IMG/VR virus record: IMGVR_UViG_3300034980_000210
Location: 1-32,850 of that record
Source of the DNA: a virus
Strand: one strand, 5' to 3'
DNA length: 32,850 bases
Shown here: in pieces, positions 7,781 to 15,271 of the stretch
Layout of the letters: the number at the start of each line of letters is the position of its first letter
Numbering within the stretch: the first letter of the stretch is position 1
Notes under the pieces: model-generated
What the model was told of the DNA's origin: nothing
Database searches by the model: none
Seen by the model: only the letters and a program-made list of their open reading frames with translations
Translations under genes and position numbers: made by a program

Positions 7781-8185
7781 CTAGCCCGCAGTTGTCGGTG
7801 GCCCACCAGCAACCCAAGTGAATGTGACCTCGTTTTTGCCATCCCTGTCGCAAGTGAAATCTGCGCCGGTAGTAATGATATCGAGTTGAATCTTGCCCCC
7901 GGTACTATCGAAGATGAACTGGGCATCGGCTGCTGAGTCGCCGATATTTAGTTCAGCTAGCGTAGCATCACTGGCACCGTTCGTCGCTGTAATGTTGGCG
8001 CTGTCTAGGCCGCATGTATATGTCCCGGTGACATTATGCCTGCCGGTTATGTTGTTTCGCCATTTACTTCCGAGCGCGGTGTTGTCGAACTGTGCAGCGT
8101 CGATACGAACACTCCAGCCGGTGATCTTGGTCGTGTAACCGGCGCTGTGTGTAATGCTGCCGCTCTTACCTGTCAGAACTGCCAT
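7781..8185 (-). CDS. Major tail (tube) protein, copy 1
   Basis: A 134-residue paralogue of the next gene (see the shared blocks there), with AAGGAA before its ATG. The distinguishing feature is GTYTCGLDS in place of GTYTGGLDS and a shorter loop where copy 2 has an Ala-rich run. The C-terminus DRDGKNEVTFTWVAGG matches DSRNEITFTWVGDG of copy 2. The two genes are separated by 29 bases. The simplest origin is a tandem duplication followed by divergence. One copy may build the tube and the other a specialised ring or tube decoration. Confidence 0.8.
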   Translation of the reverse strand: MAVLTGKSGSITHSAGYTTKITGWSVRIDAAQFDNTALGSKWRNNITGRHNVTGTYTCGLDSANITATNGASDATLAELNIGDSAADAQFIFDSTGGKIQLDIITTGADFTCDRDGKNEVTFTWVAGGPPTTAG

Positions 8186-8194
8186 TGTCGTTCC

Positions 8195-8626
8195 TTACGA
8201 TTCGTAGCCACGGAATAGGTAATCAGCCTGGATAAGCCAATATTGGTCGTCGATCACTGGCCCCCTCTTTATATCTAACTCTGCGGGCATCTCGTCGATA
8301 TTCGACATGGTAACGATAGCCCGATGGAGGCGTGCGTGCAATTTGTCATAGGTATCCAAGCACGCCCTCGCCCCTGATGCCTTGGTGTCCCATATCGAAA
8401 ACTGCACCGATGTGTTGAAACCATCCTTGTCAAAGGAGTCCTCGTCAACGGTATCGATAATAAAGTAAACGACATACGGCGTCGTCGGGGTTGCATTGGT
8501 CGGCGTCTGTCCGTGATACAGGCGACCGGCGGCTGATGCAGTGCCGCCGATAGCAGTATTGAAAGTGCTGTCCGCCGTCAGATATGAGTAAATGCCGTCA
8601 ACGATGTTCAACTCTGCTATCGCCAT
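8195..8626 (-). CDS. Tail terminator / tail completion protein (DUF3168-like)
   Basis: 143 residues. It starts with a helix carrying IVDGIYSYLTAD, then RLYHGQTPTNATPTTPYVVYFIIDTV, where the Pro-Tyr-Val-Val strand is typical of tail-completion proteins. VQFSIWDTKASGARACLDTYDKLHARLH follows, the strand-then-helix that typifies this family. These proteins form the ring that ends tail growth and docks the tail to the head. It sits between the gp10-like gene and the tail-tube genes, as expected. Its ATG overlaps the stop of the small zinc-ribbon gene by one base (TGATG). Confidence 0.8.
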   Translation of the reverse strand: MAIAELNIVDGIYSYLTADSTFNTAIGGTASAAGRLYHGQTPTNATPTTPYVVYFIIDTVDEDSFDKDGFNTSVQFSIWDTKASGARACLDTYDKLHARLHRAIVTMSNIDEMPAELDIKRGPVIDDQYWLIQADYLFRGYES

Positions 8627-8790
8627 CAGTCGTCACTTTGCGTATCTGTTGAATCGTCTACATTCTTCTTACTCTGAGGCTTCGCACTGTTCGGCTTGCT
8701 CGATCCTTTGCCGTAATTCCTACACTTTTCGTTTGGGCATTTGCCACCTCCGAGGCGGTAGTGACAAACTGGGCAGCGGTGACTATTCAT
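8626..8790 (-). CDS. Small zinc-ribbon protein, 54 residues
   Basis: A short gene inside the head-tail module. It runs from ATG at 8790, which overlaps the end of the gp10-like gene by 8 bases, to TGA at 8626-8628, which overlaps the next ATG by one base. The N-terminal half carries C6-P-V-C9 and C18-P-N-E-K-C23, a compact four-cysteine zinc site; the C-terminal half is Lys/Ser-rich and then acidic. Overlaps on both sides with well-recognised genes and the cysteine pattern make it convincing. Its role is unknown: perhaps an assembly accessory or a protein that binds RNA or DNA. Confidence 0.75.
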   Translation of the reverse strand: MNSHRCPVCHYRLGGGKCPNEKCRNYGKGSSKPNSAKPQSKKNVDDSTDTQSDD

Positions 8791-9214
8791 TAGCTTTTGC
8801 AACCTTTCGCAGTAAGGGCTTTATACGCCTCATGGATTTCGTCAGGGCTGGTCGCAAATACGGGCGAGGTTCCATCTGGCTCGTTCCCAACTCTAGCCAT
8901 CTTCCGTAAACGAGATTCGTTCCGACCCGGCCTACCAGTTCCTTTTCGTCTTTCAATACCTCATTCTGTATTGATCTGCCAAGTGTTCCTGTTCGTTTAT
9001 GAGGCGGATCGCCAGGTGCAGATGCAGGCGGATATGCGGCGAGGTTGAGTAATAGCTTGGCTTCGGTTTCTACGATGATTGCTGCTCTAGCCATCGCCTC
9101 GCGAGCTACCCCTTCCATTTCTTTACGAAAAGAATCCCAATCGCGCTGGCTATTGTTTCCATAGCTCGATTTTTTTTTGAATCGCCCTTTTCTATCTCTT
9201 TTCGGCTTACTCAT
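8783..9214 (-). CDS. HK97 gp10-like head-tail/tail completion protein
   Basis: 143 residues with a very basic N-terminus (SKPKRDRKGRFKKKSS). The central APGDPPHKRTGTLGRSI, then GRVGTNLVYGRWLELGTSQMEPRPYLRPAL, is the hallmark of the HK97 gp10-like family, which sits at the head-tail interface. GAGGAA precedes the ATG at 9214. The basic start is coded through a run of nine A on the coding strand (9170-9178), long enough for polymerase slippage. Neighbours are the joining protein upstream and the small zinc-ribbon gene downstream. Confidence 0.85.
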   Translation of the reverse strand: MSKPKRDRKGRFKKKSSYGNNSQRDWDSFRKEMEGVAREAMARAAIIVETEAKLLLNLAAYPPASAPGDPPHKRTGTLGRSIQNEVLKDEKELVGRVGTNLVYGRWLELGTSQMEPRPYLRPALTKSMRRIKPLLRKVAKANE

Positions 9215-9554
9215 CGACGTCTTGTTCCTCGCACTCGCATGTAACCAGCCTGCCCTGTTCGTCGATATTCCTAACGCCGTGGATAATCAGATATCTCGAC
9301 ACTCCGTAGGTATCGGAAAAGCGTAACCGATCAGTCGAAGCGCTTATATCAATACCGCCGGGGAAATATACCCGGTGTGTTATAACCGTTGTCTCGTTAG
9401 AGTAACTGTTACGCTGCTGGCTAGACAAAGGCTGGATACGTCCCTGCAAGACATGGTGCGATGCCCATGTTTCAACCGATCCGCCGCTGGCGTCCCTAGC
9501 CGCACTCATTCTTTCGACAGATAGCGATGTGTTGCAAAGCGAATCGATACTCAT
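9207..9554 (-). CDS. Head-tail joining protein
   Basis: About 115 residues from ATG 9554; a GTG at 9563 is possible, but GAGGTGG is better spaced for 9554. The sequence has the layout of the SPP1 gp16 / HK97 head-tail joining family: an N-terminal strand (TSLSVERMSAARDASGGSVETW), then VLQGRIQPLSSQQRNSY, a middle strand pair (THRVYFPGGIDISASTDRLRF) and YLIIHGVRNIDEQGRLVTCECEE. It forms a stopper or adaptor ring below the connector. It lies between the connector and the gp10-like gene, in standard order. Confidence 0.8.
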   Translation of the reverse strand: MSIDSLCNTSLSVERMSAARDASGGSVETWASHHVLQGRIQPLSSQQRNSYSNETTVITHRVYFPGGIDISASTDRLRFSDTYGVSRYLIIHGVRNIDEQGRLVTCECEEQDVDE

Positions 9555-9564
9555 ACGCGCCACC

Positions 9565-10743
9565 TCATGGCGTGACCCGCTGGTACATATTCGATAACTT
9601 GGCCGCAGCCGTTTCGGCTACTGCTGCTGTTGTCGCGTTATCTGCTGCTGTCCATGAATAGTCGCCGAGCGATTCAGACTTGAGGCCGCCGGTCCTATCC
9701 TTTTCTGCCCAGGCATCCCGTACCGCTTCGATGATCGCTTGTTCTACATCAGAGGGGATCGTCGTAAAGCCTGCGGTATAGTCTATTCGCGCCCTGTTGT
9801 ATCCGTTCCATATCGCACCAGGCCATCCGGCACGAATCGAGTCGCCCCAAAATGTAATCACCCCAGCTTCGTACTCAACGGAATAGTCTCCGACAGAATC
9901 ATCCCAAGCCTCTAGCCTAACCGTCTTGTTCTTAGTGTCCTGCACGCCCCGTCGTTCGAGAAACGCAGACGGCCTTGAGTTGATGGCCGTTGCGGTCCAT
10001 CCAGATAGTGCGCTGATCGCGGTTGCCATTGCGTCAGTCGTAACATTAGACGCGAACGTACTTGTCGTTGTTGTAGTAGTAGCACCCACCCGCGAAGTGG
10101 TAACGACGGCGGTATCGGTCACCTCAACGCGGGCATGGGTGTCTGAGCCAGAATAACTCATATCAATCGCGTGCTCTGTCTCAAACGACAGCATCGTGAC
10201 TTGAGTTACGTTTGGTTGGCGTAGTACCAACTCGACTCCGATGGACGGAAGTGTGTAAATCTCACTAAAGTCTGTGCTGAGTATGTCGCGACTTAGTGCA
10301 GATTCAACTCCGTCCCATATATTCGTTATAAGCAGATCAAGCAATTCCTCGTTCTCGTATAGCAACGTCTGCTCGTTTGCAGATCCGAAAGCACTCGTAG
10401 CATCCTTGCGTACCAGTGCCGTCGTATCTGCCGCAGACTCTCCAAGCAATGTAGCGACCCACCCTTTCGATAGCGCATTGATCTGCGCTACCATTTCGGT
10501 GAGTGTATCTTTGTTGCTATCCGCCATTGTCATAGTGTCAGTACCGGCATTACTGCCGCCAGTGATAACTAGGACGATCGTTGACGAGGTAACCGCTACT
10601 GTAGCCGCCGTTGCACTACTAGATTCATCGTGATAAATCGCAAGGCCGGATGCATGAAAGCGCGTGTCGTCATCCTCGATACCGATAACGAGCTTGGCCT
10701 TACTTCTTAGGTCGTCTAGTTGTGCTGACGAAAGATCGCTCAT
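9565..10743 (-). CDS. Enlarged head-tail connector (gp6-like) with two inserted repeats
   Basis: 392 residues, about three to four times the usual gp6-type connector. Connector-like parts are the helical start (SAQLDDLRSKAKLVIGIEDDD), ENEELLDLLITNIWDGVESALSRDI in the middle, and the C-terminal YNRARIDYTAGFTTIPSDVEQAIIEAVRDAWAEKD, which is typical of the family. Between them lie two related Thr-rich modules, about residues 40-115 and 205-275. Each is a run of beta strands followed by a helix ending INALSKGWVATLL in the first and ISALSGWTATAIN in the second, then a short strand with RKD or RRG. These look like extra domains displayed at the neck. Confidence 0.75.
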   Translation of the reverse strand: MSDLSSAQLDDLRSKAKLVIGIEDDDTRFHASGLAIYHDESSSATAATVAVTSSTIVLVITGGSNAGTDTMTMADSNKDTLTEMVAQINALSKGWVATLLGESAADTTALVRKDATSAFGSANEQTLLYENEELLDLLITNIWDGVESALSRDILSTDFSEIYTLPSIGVELVLRQPNVTQVTMLSFETEHAIDMSYSGSDTHARVEVTDTAVVTTSRVGATTTTTTSTFASNVTTDAMATAISALSGWTATAINSRPSAFLERRGVQDTKNKTVRLEAWDDSVGDYSVEYEAGVITFWGDSIRAGWPGAIWNGYNRARIDYTAGFTTIPSDVEQAIIEAVRDAWAEKDRTGGLKSESLGDYSWTAADNATTAAVAETAAAKLSNMYQRVTP

Positions 10744-11129
10744 CCGACAACATCACCGATGATATAGAAAATCGCGCGGCCCTCTTTTGAGTTGCCAGCG
10801 TTAGCTATGTCGAAGGTTACAGTGCCTGCTGCCGCGCAATCTACAGCCGTTGCGACATTCAGCCCGGTAATTTCGCTGTTAGACGTATCCCGGTTAGCGC
10901 CGTCACCGTTCAAAAGATCAACACCCTCGGCATCCAATACCTTGATGTCGTAGTTGTCTGTCGGTGCGGTCGAGCCTGGATTCGTAATCAGTTGAAAGAC
11001 ACGACCATAAATCTGCTTCGTGGATGCGATACTAACAGTGCCTGCGGAATCATCCGACACCCAATCGCAAGTCCAAGTTTTGACGTAATGGGCCGTATCC
11101 CAACTTTGTGTAAGTGAACTGCCAGCCAT
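10740..11129 (-). CDS. Hypothetical virion protein, possible decoration protein
   Basis: 129 residues, beta-rich and acidic, with AGGAG upstream of the ATG. It shares with the 165-residue gene after the capsid protein the general look of a small capsid or neck surface protein: many Thr/Ser/Asp and an ending with an aliphatic strand (EGRAIFYIIGDVVG against IGSAIYYLSEP). It overlaps the connector by 4 bases. No family is recognised, so the decoration role is inferred from location and composition. Confidence 0.6.
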   Translation of the reverse strand: MAGSSLTQSWDTAHYVKTWTCDWVSDDSAGTVSIASTKQIYGRVFQLITNPGSTAPTDNYDIKVLDAEGVDLLNGDGANRDTSNSEITGLNVATAVDCAAAGTVTFDIANAGNSKEGRAIFYIIGDVVG

Positions 11130-11168
11130 TGTTGTATCGCTCCTGGTTGACTCCTATCGATTAGACGG

Positions 11169-12080
11169 TTACGAGATTGCAGGTTCGATAACACCACTGG
11201 TGTCCTTCGTATGCTGCACGTAGTAGTTCTCCAATGCTCCTAAGCGGCCTTCGACAATGCCCCCGCTTGCGTGACCGGCTGTGCAGCTGTTGTTAGCACA
11301 GATGCCAGTTGCAGTTGACGCCATAGAAATACATGCGTCGGCGTCGGTTGCAGCATTGTAAACATAGTTGTTGTAGATGGAGCAAAACGTCACGACGCCC
11401 GCGCCGCCGATACACATTGTTCCCCAATCGCCCGTCAAAAGGTTATTGCGGACAATATGACCGTCGCCGGTTCCTGCGAAGTTGATAAAGTGCGTGTTCG
11501 CAGCATCAAGGAGCTTGCAGGAACAATCCTCGATCGTGATACGATCCGAGTCCGTTCCGCTGGCGTCTTGAATCCAGATAAGCGCGTTCATGTTCGTCGC
11601 TGTTTCGAGAAACCTGCAACCCCGCATTGTGAAATCGTCCGCATTGACGTCGATCGCTGCAACGATGTCGGCATAGTTTGCGGAGAACGTAATATTCTCG
11701 ACAAGTACGTTAGCCGCATCAATGTCTACGTCGGCGGAGGTCGCCGTATCTAGTGTCACGGTAGGCATGTCGGTGCCGTGGCCGATACCGATAAGAGACA
11801 TCCCGGCAACGTCTAGGTCCAATCCGCCCGCAGCCGATACTGTTTCGGCGTGGCCCGGCATGGCATAAATAATGTCGCCGTTGTTAGCCGTGCATTGACT
11901 AACTGCAAAGTCGATCGTGGCGAATGGAGAATCGGGACTCTGCCCGTATCCTGCACTATCACCGTTGCTCGACGAACCGCTGTCAACATAGAAGCGATTG
12001 CCAGTCGAGTGTGCCATGTCCTCGACAGTCGAGAAGCTAGCGCCTGCTTGCTTCTTTACGAATAGTCCTGAACGTGCCAT
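11169..12080 (-). CDS. Right-handed beta-helix protein next to the capsid genes
   Basis: 303 residues. After a short N-terminus it has FYVDSGSSSNGDSAGYGQSP, DSPFATIDFAVSQCTANNGD and IIYAMPGHAETV, the opening of pectate-lyase-like beta-helix proteins. Repeated rungs follow, such as VLVENITFSAN, FTMRGCRFLE, ITIEDCSCKL and HIVRNNLLTG, about 22-25 residues apart. Its place between capsid-associated and connector genes, not with tail genes, suggests a head fibre or decoration that may bind or cleave surface sugars. No catalytic residues can be assigned. Its ATG has only a weak upstream purine stretch. Confidence 0.75.
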   Translation of the reverse strand: MARSGLFVKKQAGASFSTVEDMAHSTGNRFYVDSGSSSNGDSAGYGQSPDSPFATIDFAVSQCTANNGDIIYAMPGHAETVSAAGGLDLDVAGMSLIGIGHGTDMPTVTLDTATSADVDIDAANVLVENITFSANYADIVAAIDVNADDFTMRGCRFLETATNMNALIWIQDASGTDSDRITIEDCSCKLLDAANTHFINFAGTGDGHIVRNNLLTGDWGTMCIGGAGVVTFCSIYNNYVYNAATDADACISMASTATGICANNSCTAGHASGGIVEGRLGALENYYVQHTKDTSGVIEPAIS

Positions 12081-12187
12081 CTCGGGTTACTCCGGTGTAT
12101 GGGTTGAAGCAAACCTCGCGCCCGCTTAGGCAACGAGTTGAATTGTGGAAAGGTACGAGCGACCGGAAGGACGCCCGCACCAATAAG

Positions 12188-12203
12188 AAACGCCCGCAGG
12201 CGG
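12188..12203 (-). terminator. Possible weak terminator after the capsid accessory gene
   Basis: Just after the stop of the gene at 12209, the minus strand reads CGCC-TGCG-GGCG followed by TTTCTT. The stem is only four base pairs and the run is interrupted, so this is a weak candidate. It lies at the only sizeable gap (12081-12208) in this part of the operon. A partial stop here would raise capsid gene products over those downstream. Confidence 0.3.
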
Positions 12204-12208
12204 TTGTT

Positions 12209-12706
12209 TTACGACAGGGCAGACACTGGTGCCTCTTGTCCGTGCCGTGGTTCGCTCAAGTAATAGATCGCGCTACCAATTTGCGACGTACTGCCTACAT
12301 CAGCAATAGTCAACTGCACAAAATCGAATCCTCCGTCTGCATCAAGATCATCTGCATCGATCTCGACGACAATAAGCTGCTCGTTCTCGCCGCCTGAGGT
12401 AGAGTTATAAGTTTGTGCTGCCGATTGCGTTTGCTTCGTAGCAGTACCGACCGCAGATAGGGCGGTGCTACCTTCCTTTTCATAAATGTCGGTAAAGGTC
12501 AATGCCTTCGAACTCGTACCAGCATTGTCGGTCGCCTGATTGACAGTAAGGGTAATATCCTCACCAGACGCACCGACTCCGGTGCTTACGACGATCGACA
12601 GGTGGTTGTAGTTTGCCATCGATACCCAGTCGCCGTTGTTCGCTCCCGTCGCCAAGTTGATTGGTACGATTGCCTGGACGAACTGGCCGTTTTCTGAAAG
12701 TCTCAT
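12209..12706 (-). CDS. Capsid-associated accessory protein
   Basis: 165 residues directly after the major capsid gene, with TGGAG upstream of the ATG. It begins MRLSENGQFVQAIVPINLATGANNGDWVSM and continues with alternating strands (HLSIVVSTGVG, EDITLTVNQATDN) and an acidic patch DADDLDADGGFDF before QLTIADVG. Small beta-rich proteins immediately after the capsid gene are often capsid-stabilising or head-fibre proteins. The pattern is familiar from other phages, but no named family can be given. Confidence 0.65.
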   Translation of the reverse strand: MRLSENGQFVQAIVPINLATGANNGDWVSMANYNHLSIVVSTGVGASGEDITLTVNQATDNAGTSSKALTFTDIYEKEGSTALSAVGTATKQTQSAAQTYNSTSGGENEQLIVVEIDADDLDADGGFDFVQLTIADVGSTSQIGSAIYYLSEPRHGQEAPVSALS

Positions 12707-12724
12707 AATTAGATTGCTCCAGTA

Positions 12725-14170
12725 TCAGGCGCGAGTTGCAAGCGTTACGAACGGGCTTTGGGTATTCGAACCCTTGTACGGGGTGAGTGCTGCCTGCCAC
12801 CAGGGCTGGCCGTCCCCTCGCATCGTCGTCTTGAATGCTACCTCGTCTGTAGTAAATTGAACGTGGATTGACTGAGCAGAGGTCATGCCCCTTCGCTGTG
12901 CGTAGAGGTATTGCGACATGTCCGCCAAGATGATATCGCCGACCGTTCCAAGTGTCGCGCAGGCTTCGACCGGGATAACCGGCCTACCCATCAGGCGACC
13001 GAACGGCGTACCGGCTGCTCCATCAGCAGGCATATAGACCGGCAAGCCACCAGTGCCGACCGATAGGCTCATGGTGAACAGTTGCGGCTCGATATCCTGA
13101 TTGATAAACCAAACGGCGTTAGCGCGTGAACGTCCCCACATACGCGAATACATTTTGGATACGTTCTCGAATACGACGGTCGAGGCTGCTTGGCCGGTTT
13201 CCTTTGCGACCGATACCGTGCAGTTGGCGTTTAGCACGCCTAGTGGCTGCCCGGCCCCAGTGCCATTGATGAAAGCGTCGTCCATCTTGAACGCGATTTC
13301 TTCTGGGAACAGTTCGCCCAAGAGCGTGATCGCTCCGACGTCGCCATCTTCCTCTAATTCTTCTGTTGCATATCCGAGGGTTGTGAGCTTATGTGCGGTC
13401 AGTGTGAGCTTGCCACCCTTCGGGGCTGAAGCCGTAAGGGTCGCCCCTTCGCCGGTCCAGTATCCACGCACGCCGCCATGCCTCGAACCGTCTACGCGAG
13501 ATGACTCGACGATATACGGTACCGTTGCTTGCTTTGAAGTAAGAGAAAAGGGGCGAGCACGACTGAACACCATCCCGGTATCATGCGCCTTGCGCAATAC
13601 TTCGCTCTGATGTTCTGGCGCGACGAGGAATCCGCCCTCAGCATCGGTGGACATATTCATGCCCGTTCCGGTGCCTTTGGTCAGGTACTCGTTGGCCTTG
13701 AGCAGACGATCCGGCGCTTGCCTACCCGACTGGCGGGCATAAGCGGCCTTTTTCACGTCATGCAAGAACATGCCGAACCCAAGGGTGCTGTCAGAGAACT
13801 CGCTGTATGTGAGGGCGGGGCTATCCTCCCACCGTTCACTCTTGACTGATACCGCTTCGATTTCTTCGCTATGGTCGCGGTTCACTTTCGTCGAACCGAT
13901 CCCCGCAGCTAGCATCGCTGCGCGCTCGTCATCGCGGGTTGCCTTGATAATTGCCTCGACCCGCATATCCTCCGCATCTTTCGATACGTCTAATGCTGGT
14001 CGCGGGGGGTAGGCTTCGCTATGTAGCTCATCGATATCCAGGGCTTTGCCTGATACCTCTACAACGCCGCCGTACATGTCGTCCAAAAATGCTTTGACGG
14101 CATCAAGGCTCTTTACGTCGCCGTCAAAACCTTCGTCTTTCAATCGCTTTACAAGTGCTTGCCAATTCAT
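12725..14170 (-). CDS. Major capsid protein, HK97 fold
   Basis: 481 residues from ATG 14170 (CGGAG upstream); a longer reading from 14203 lacks a good site. The first 190 or so residues are charged and helical, the scaffold-like delta domain normally cut off by the prohead protease. The capsid domain then shows landmarks of the HK97 family: GGFLVAPEHQSEVLRKAHDTG, then FSLTSKQATVPYI, KLTLTAHKLTTLGYATEEL, a long region with AFKMDDAFINGTGAGQPLGVLN, VWFINQDIEPQL, GRLMGRPVIPVEA and a C-terminal strand region. It forms the icosahedral shell. It follows the protease gene after a 148-base spacer. Confidence 0.93.
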   Translation of the reverse strand: MNWQALVKRLKDEGFDGDVKSLDAVKAFLDDMYGGVVEVSGKALDIDELHSEAYPPRPALDVSKDAEDMRVEAIIKATRDDERAAMLAAGIGSTKVNRDHSEEIEAVSVKSERWEDSPALTYSEFSDSTLGFGMFLHDVKKAAYARQSGRQAPDRLLKANEYLTKGTGTGMNMSTDAEGGFLVAPEHQSEVLRKAHDTGMVFSRARPFSLTSKQATVPYIVESSRVDGSRHGGVRGYWTGEGATLTASAPKGGKLTLTAHKLTTLGYATEELEEDGDVGAITLLGELFPEEIAFKMDDAFINGTGAGQPLGVLNANCTVSVAKETGQAASTVVFENVSKMYSRMWGRSRANAVWFINQDIEPQLFTMSLSVGTGGLPVYMPADGAAGTPFGRLMGRPVIPVEACATLGTVGDIILADMSQYLYAQRRGMTSAQSIHVQFTTDEVAFKTTMRGDGQPWWQAALTPYKGSNTQSPFVTLATRA

Positions 14171-14284
14171 GGCGCAACGACTCCGAATACGGGTCATTGG
14201 CACCGACTCTGATTAGGATGGTTGCCGGGAATCGTCGGAAGAACCCGCAAGGTCTAGGGGTCCGACCTATCTATTCGAGGTCCA

Positions 14285-14308
14285 TCGCGGCAGAGAAGGG
14301 AGCCGCGA
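14285..14308 (-). other. Hairpin between protease and capsid genes
   Basis: TCGCGGC and GCCGCGA form a seven-base-pair stem around a 10-base loop in the 14171-14318 spacer. No T-run follows, so it is not a standard terminator. A position upstream of the most strongly needed gene suggests an mRNA processing or stability element. This is inference from position and pairing only. Confidence 0.5.
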
Positions 14309-14318
14309 GAATAGATTA

Positions 14319-15059
14319 TCAGAGCCTCAACGGCTCCACTTGCTCCAATACTAGCGGACTGGGTACCGATATTTCAAGCGGCAATCGAATGTTCCAGAAC
14401 TTTCCCACTTGCCCCAGGTTGCAGCCCTTCGATACGGCTACTGCCAGTGCATCCTGATTCGCGGGAACAGGAACGACCGATAGCTCTACCAATTCCCAAT
14501 CGGTTATCACCTGCCGAACGCCATCGCCGAAGCGAGATATATCTTTGGACTCGGCCTTGCGTATGCCGCCGTCCTTTACCCGGAAGCCAACAGAAAAGGC
14601 ATTGAGTATGCCCTGCTGGAATAGGCTCAAGACTGTATCAGCTGCCCATTCCTCGGTAATGGGGTGTTCTGGAGGTCGCTTGGCGAACTCAACACGCGCC
14701 GTTACGTCGTCGCTCGTTCTCGTAATCTTGGGAGCCTTGCCGATAGGGAACGATCCTGCATCGTGAGCGAACAACACGACGGGGTTCTGCTTATAGCTGC
14801 TGGCATCCATGCCGCCAGGAATCAGTACGTCGCCGTCGCGATCTACGCTGGTGGTAGTGATCCGCGCTACGACCGTTCTGTCTCCTTGCTTTGCTTCTAG
14901 TAGGTTCTTGAAAGTAGCGAGCGACTTCTGGCTCTGCCGTTCGCAGATAGCACGCCGCTGTTTCTCGTTTGGGTATTCTGTTTTCATAATATCATCCGAC
15001 ATACAACGAGCGATAAACCGATCATGCGACTCGTTGTTCTCTGGCTTTGGGAGCGGCAT
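14319..15059 (-). CDS. HK97-type prohead protease
   Basis: 246 residues from ATG 15059, which overlaps the previous stop as TAATG. Residues 10-42 (ESHDRFIARCMSDDIMKTEY and PNEKQRRAICERQ) are an N-terminal segment seen in many phage protease genes. The S78-like protease domain follows, with VDRDGDVLIPGGMDASSY, NPVVLFAHD (probable catalytic His99), GSFPIGKAPK, LNAFSVGFRV (probable nucleophile Ser156) and ELVELSVVPVPANQDA. The enzyme trims the capsid protein delta domain during prohead maturation. It sits between portal and capsid genes, the standard order. Confidence 0.92.
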   Translation of the reverse strand: MPLPKPENNESHDRFIARCMSDDIMKTEYPNEKQRRAICERQSQKSLATFKNLLEAKQGDRTVVARITTTSVDRDGDVLIPGGMDASSYKQNPVVLFAHDAGSFPIGKAPKITRTSDDVTARVEFAKRPPEHPITEEWAADTVLSLFQQGILNAFSVGFRVKDGGIRKAESKDISRFGDGVRQVITDWELVELSVVPVPANQDALAVAVSKGCNLGQVGKFWNIRLPLEISVPSPLVLEQVEPLRL

Positions 15060-15271
15060 TACAGTCGCTTCTTTCCTGTTATGTTCCCCATTGTTCGTTC
15101 GTAGCCTTCCATCCACATCATACTCATCTGTTCATCTTGCAGCGTGCAAGTATTAGGCGGCAAACTGTTCATCGCTGCTTCACAACCTAGCTGATAGGCG
15201 CGCATGTCGTCTGGTGTGAGTAACGTACCGGCACCCGTTCGCTGCTGCTTATTTTGATATTTGGCGAACAT
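15059..15271 (-). CDS. Small protein resembling ribosome modulation factor
   Basis: About 70 residues from ATG 15271, which overlaps the portal stop. AAAGGAG gives the best spacing to this codon rather than to ATG 15274 or the longer reading. The core AYQLGCEAAMNSLPPNTC...MMWMEGYERTM follows the pattern of ribosome modulation factor: A...G..A, then N-x-C, then W..GY. Small RMF-like proteins occur in other phages. It could bind ribosomes, or the resemblance may be structural only. It is tightly coupled between portal and protease genes. Confidence 0.6.
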   Translation of the reverse strand: MFAKYQNKQQRTGAGTLLTPDDMRAYQLGCEAAMNSLPPNTCTLQDEQMSMMWMEGYERTMGNITGKKRL

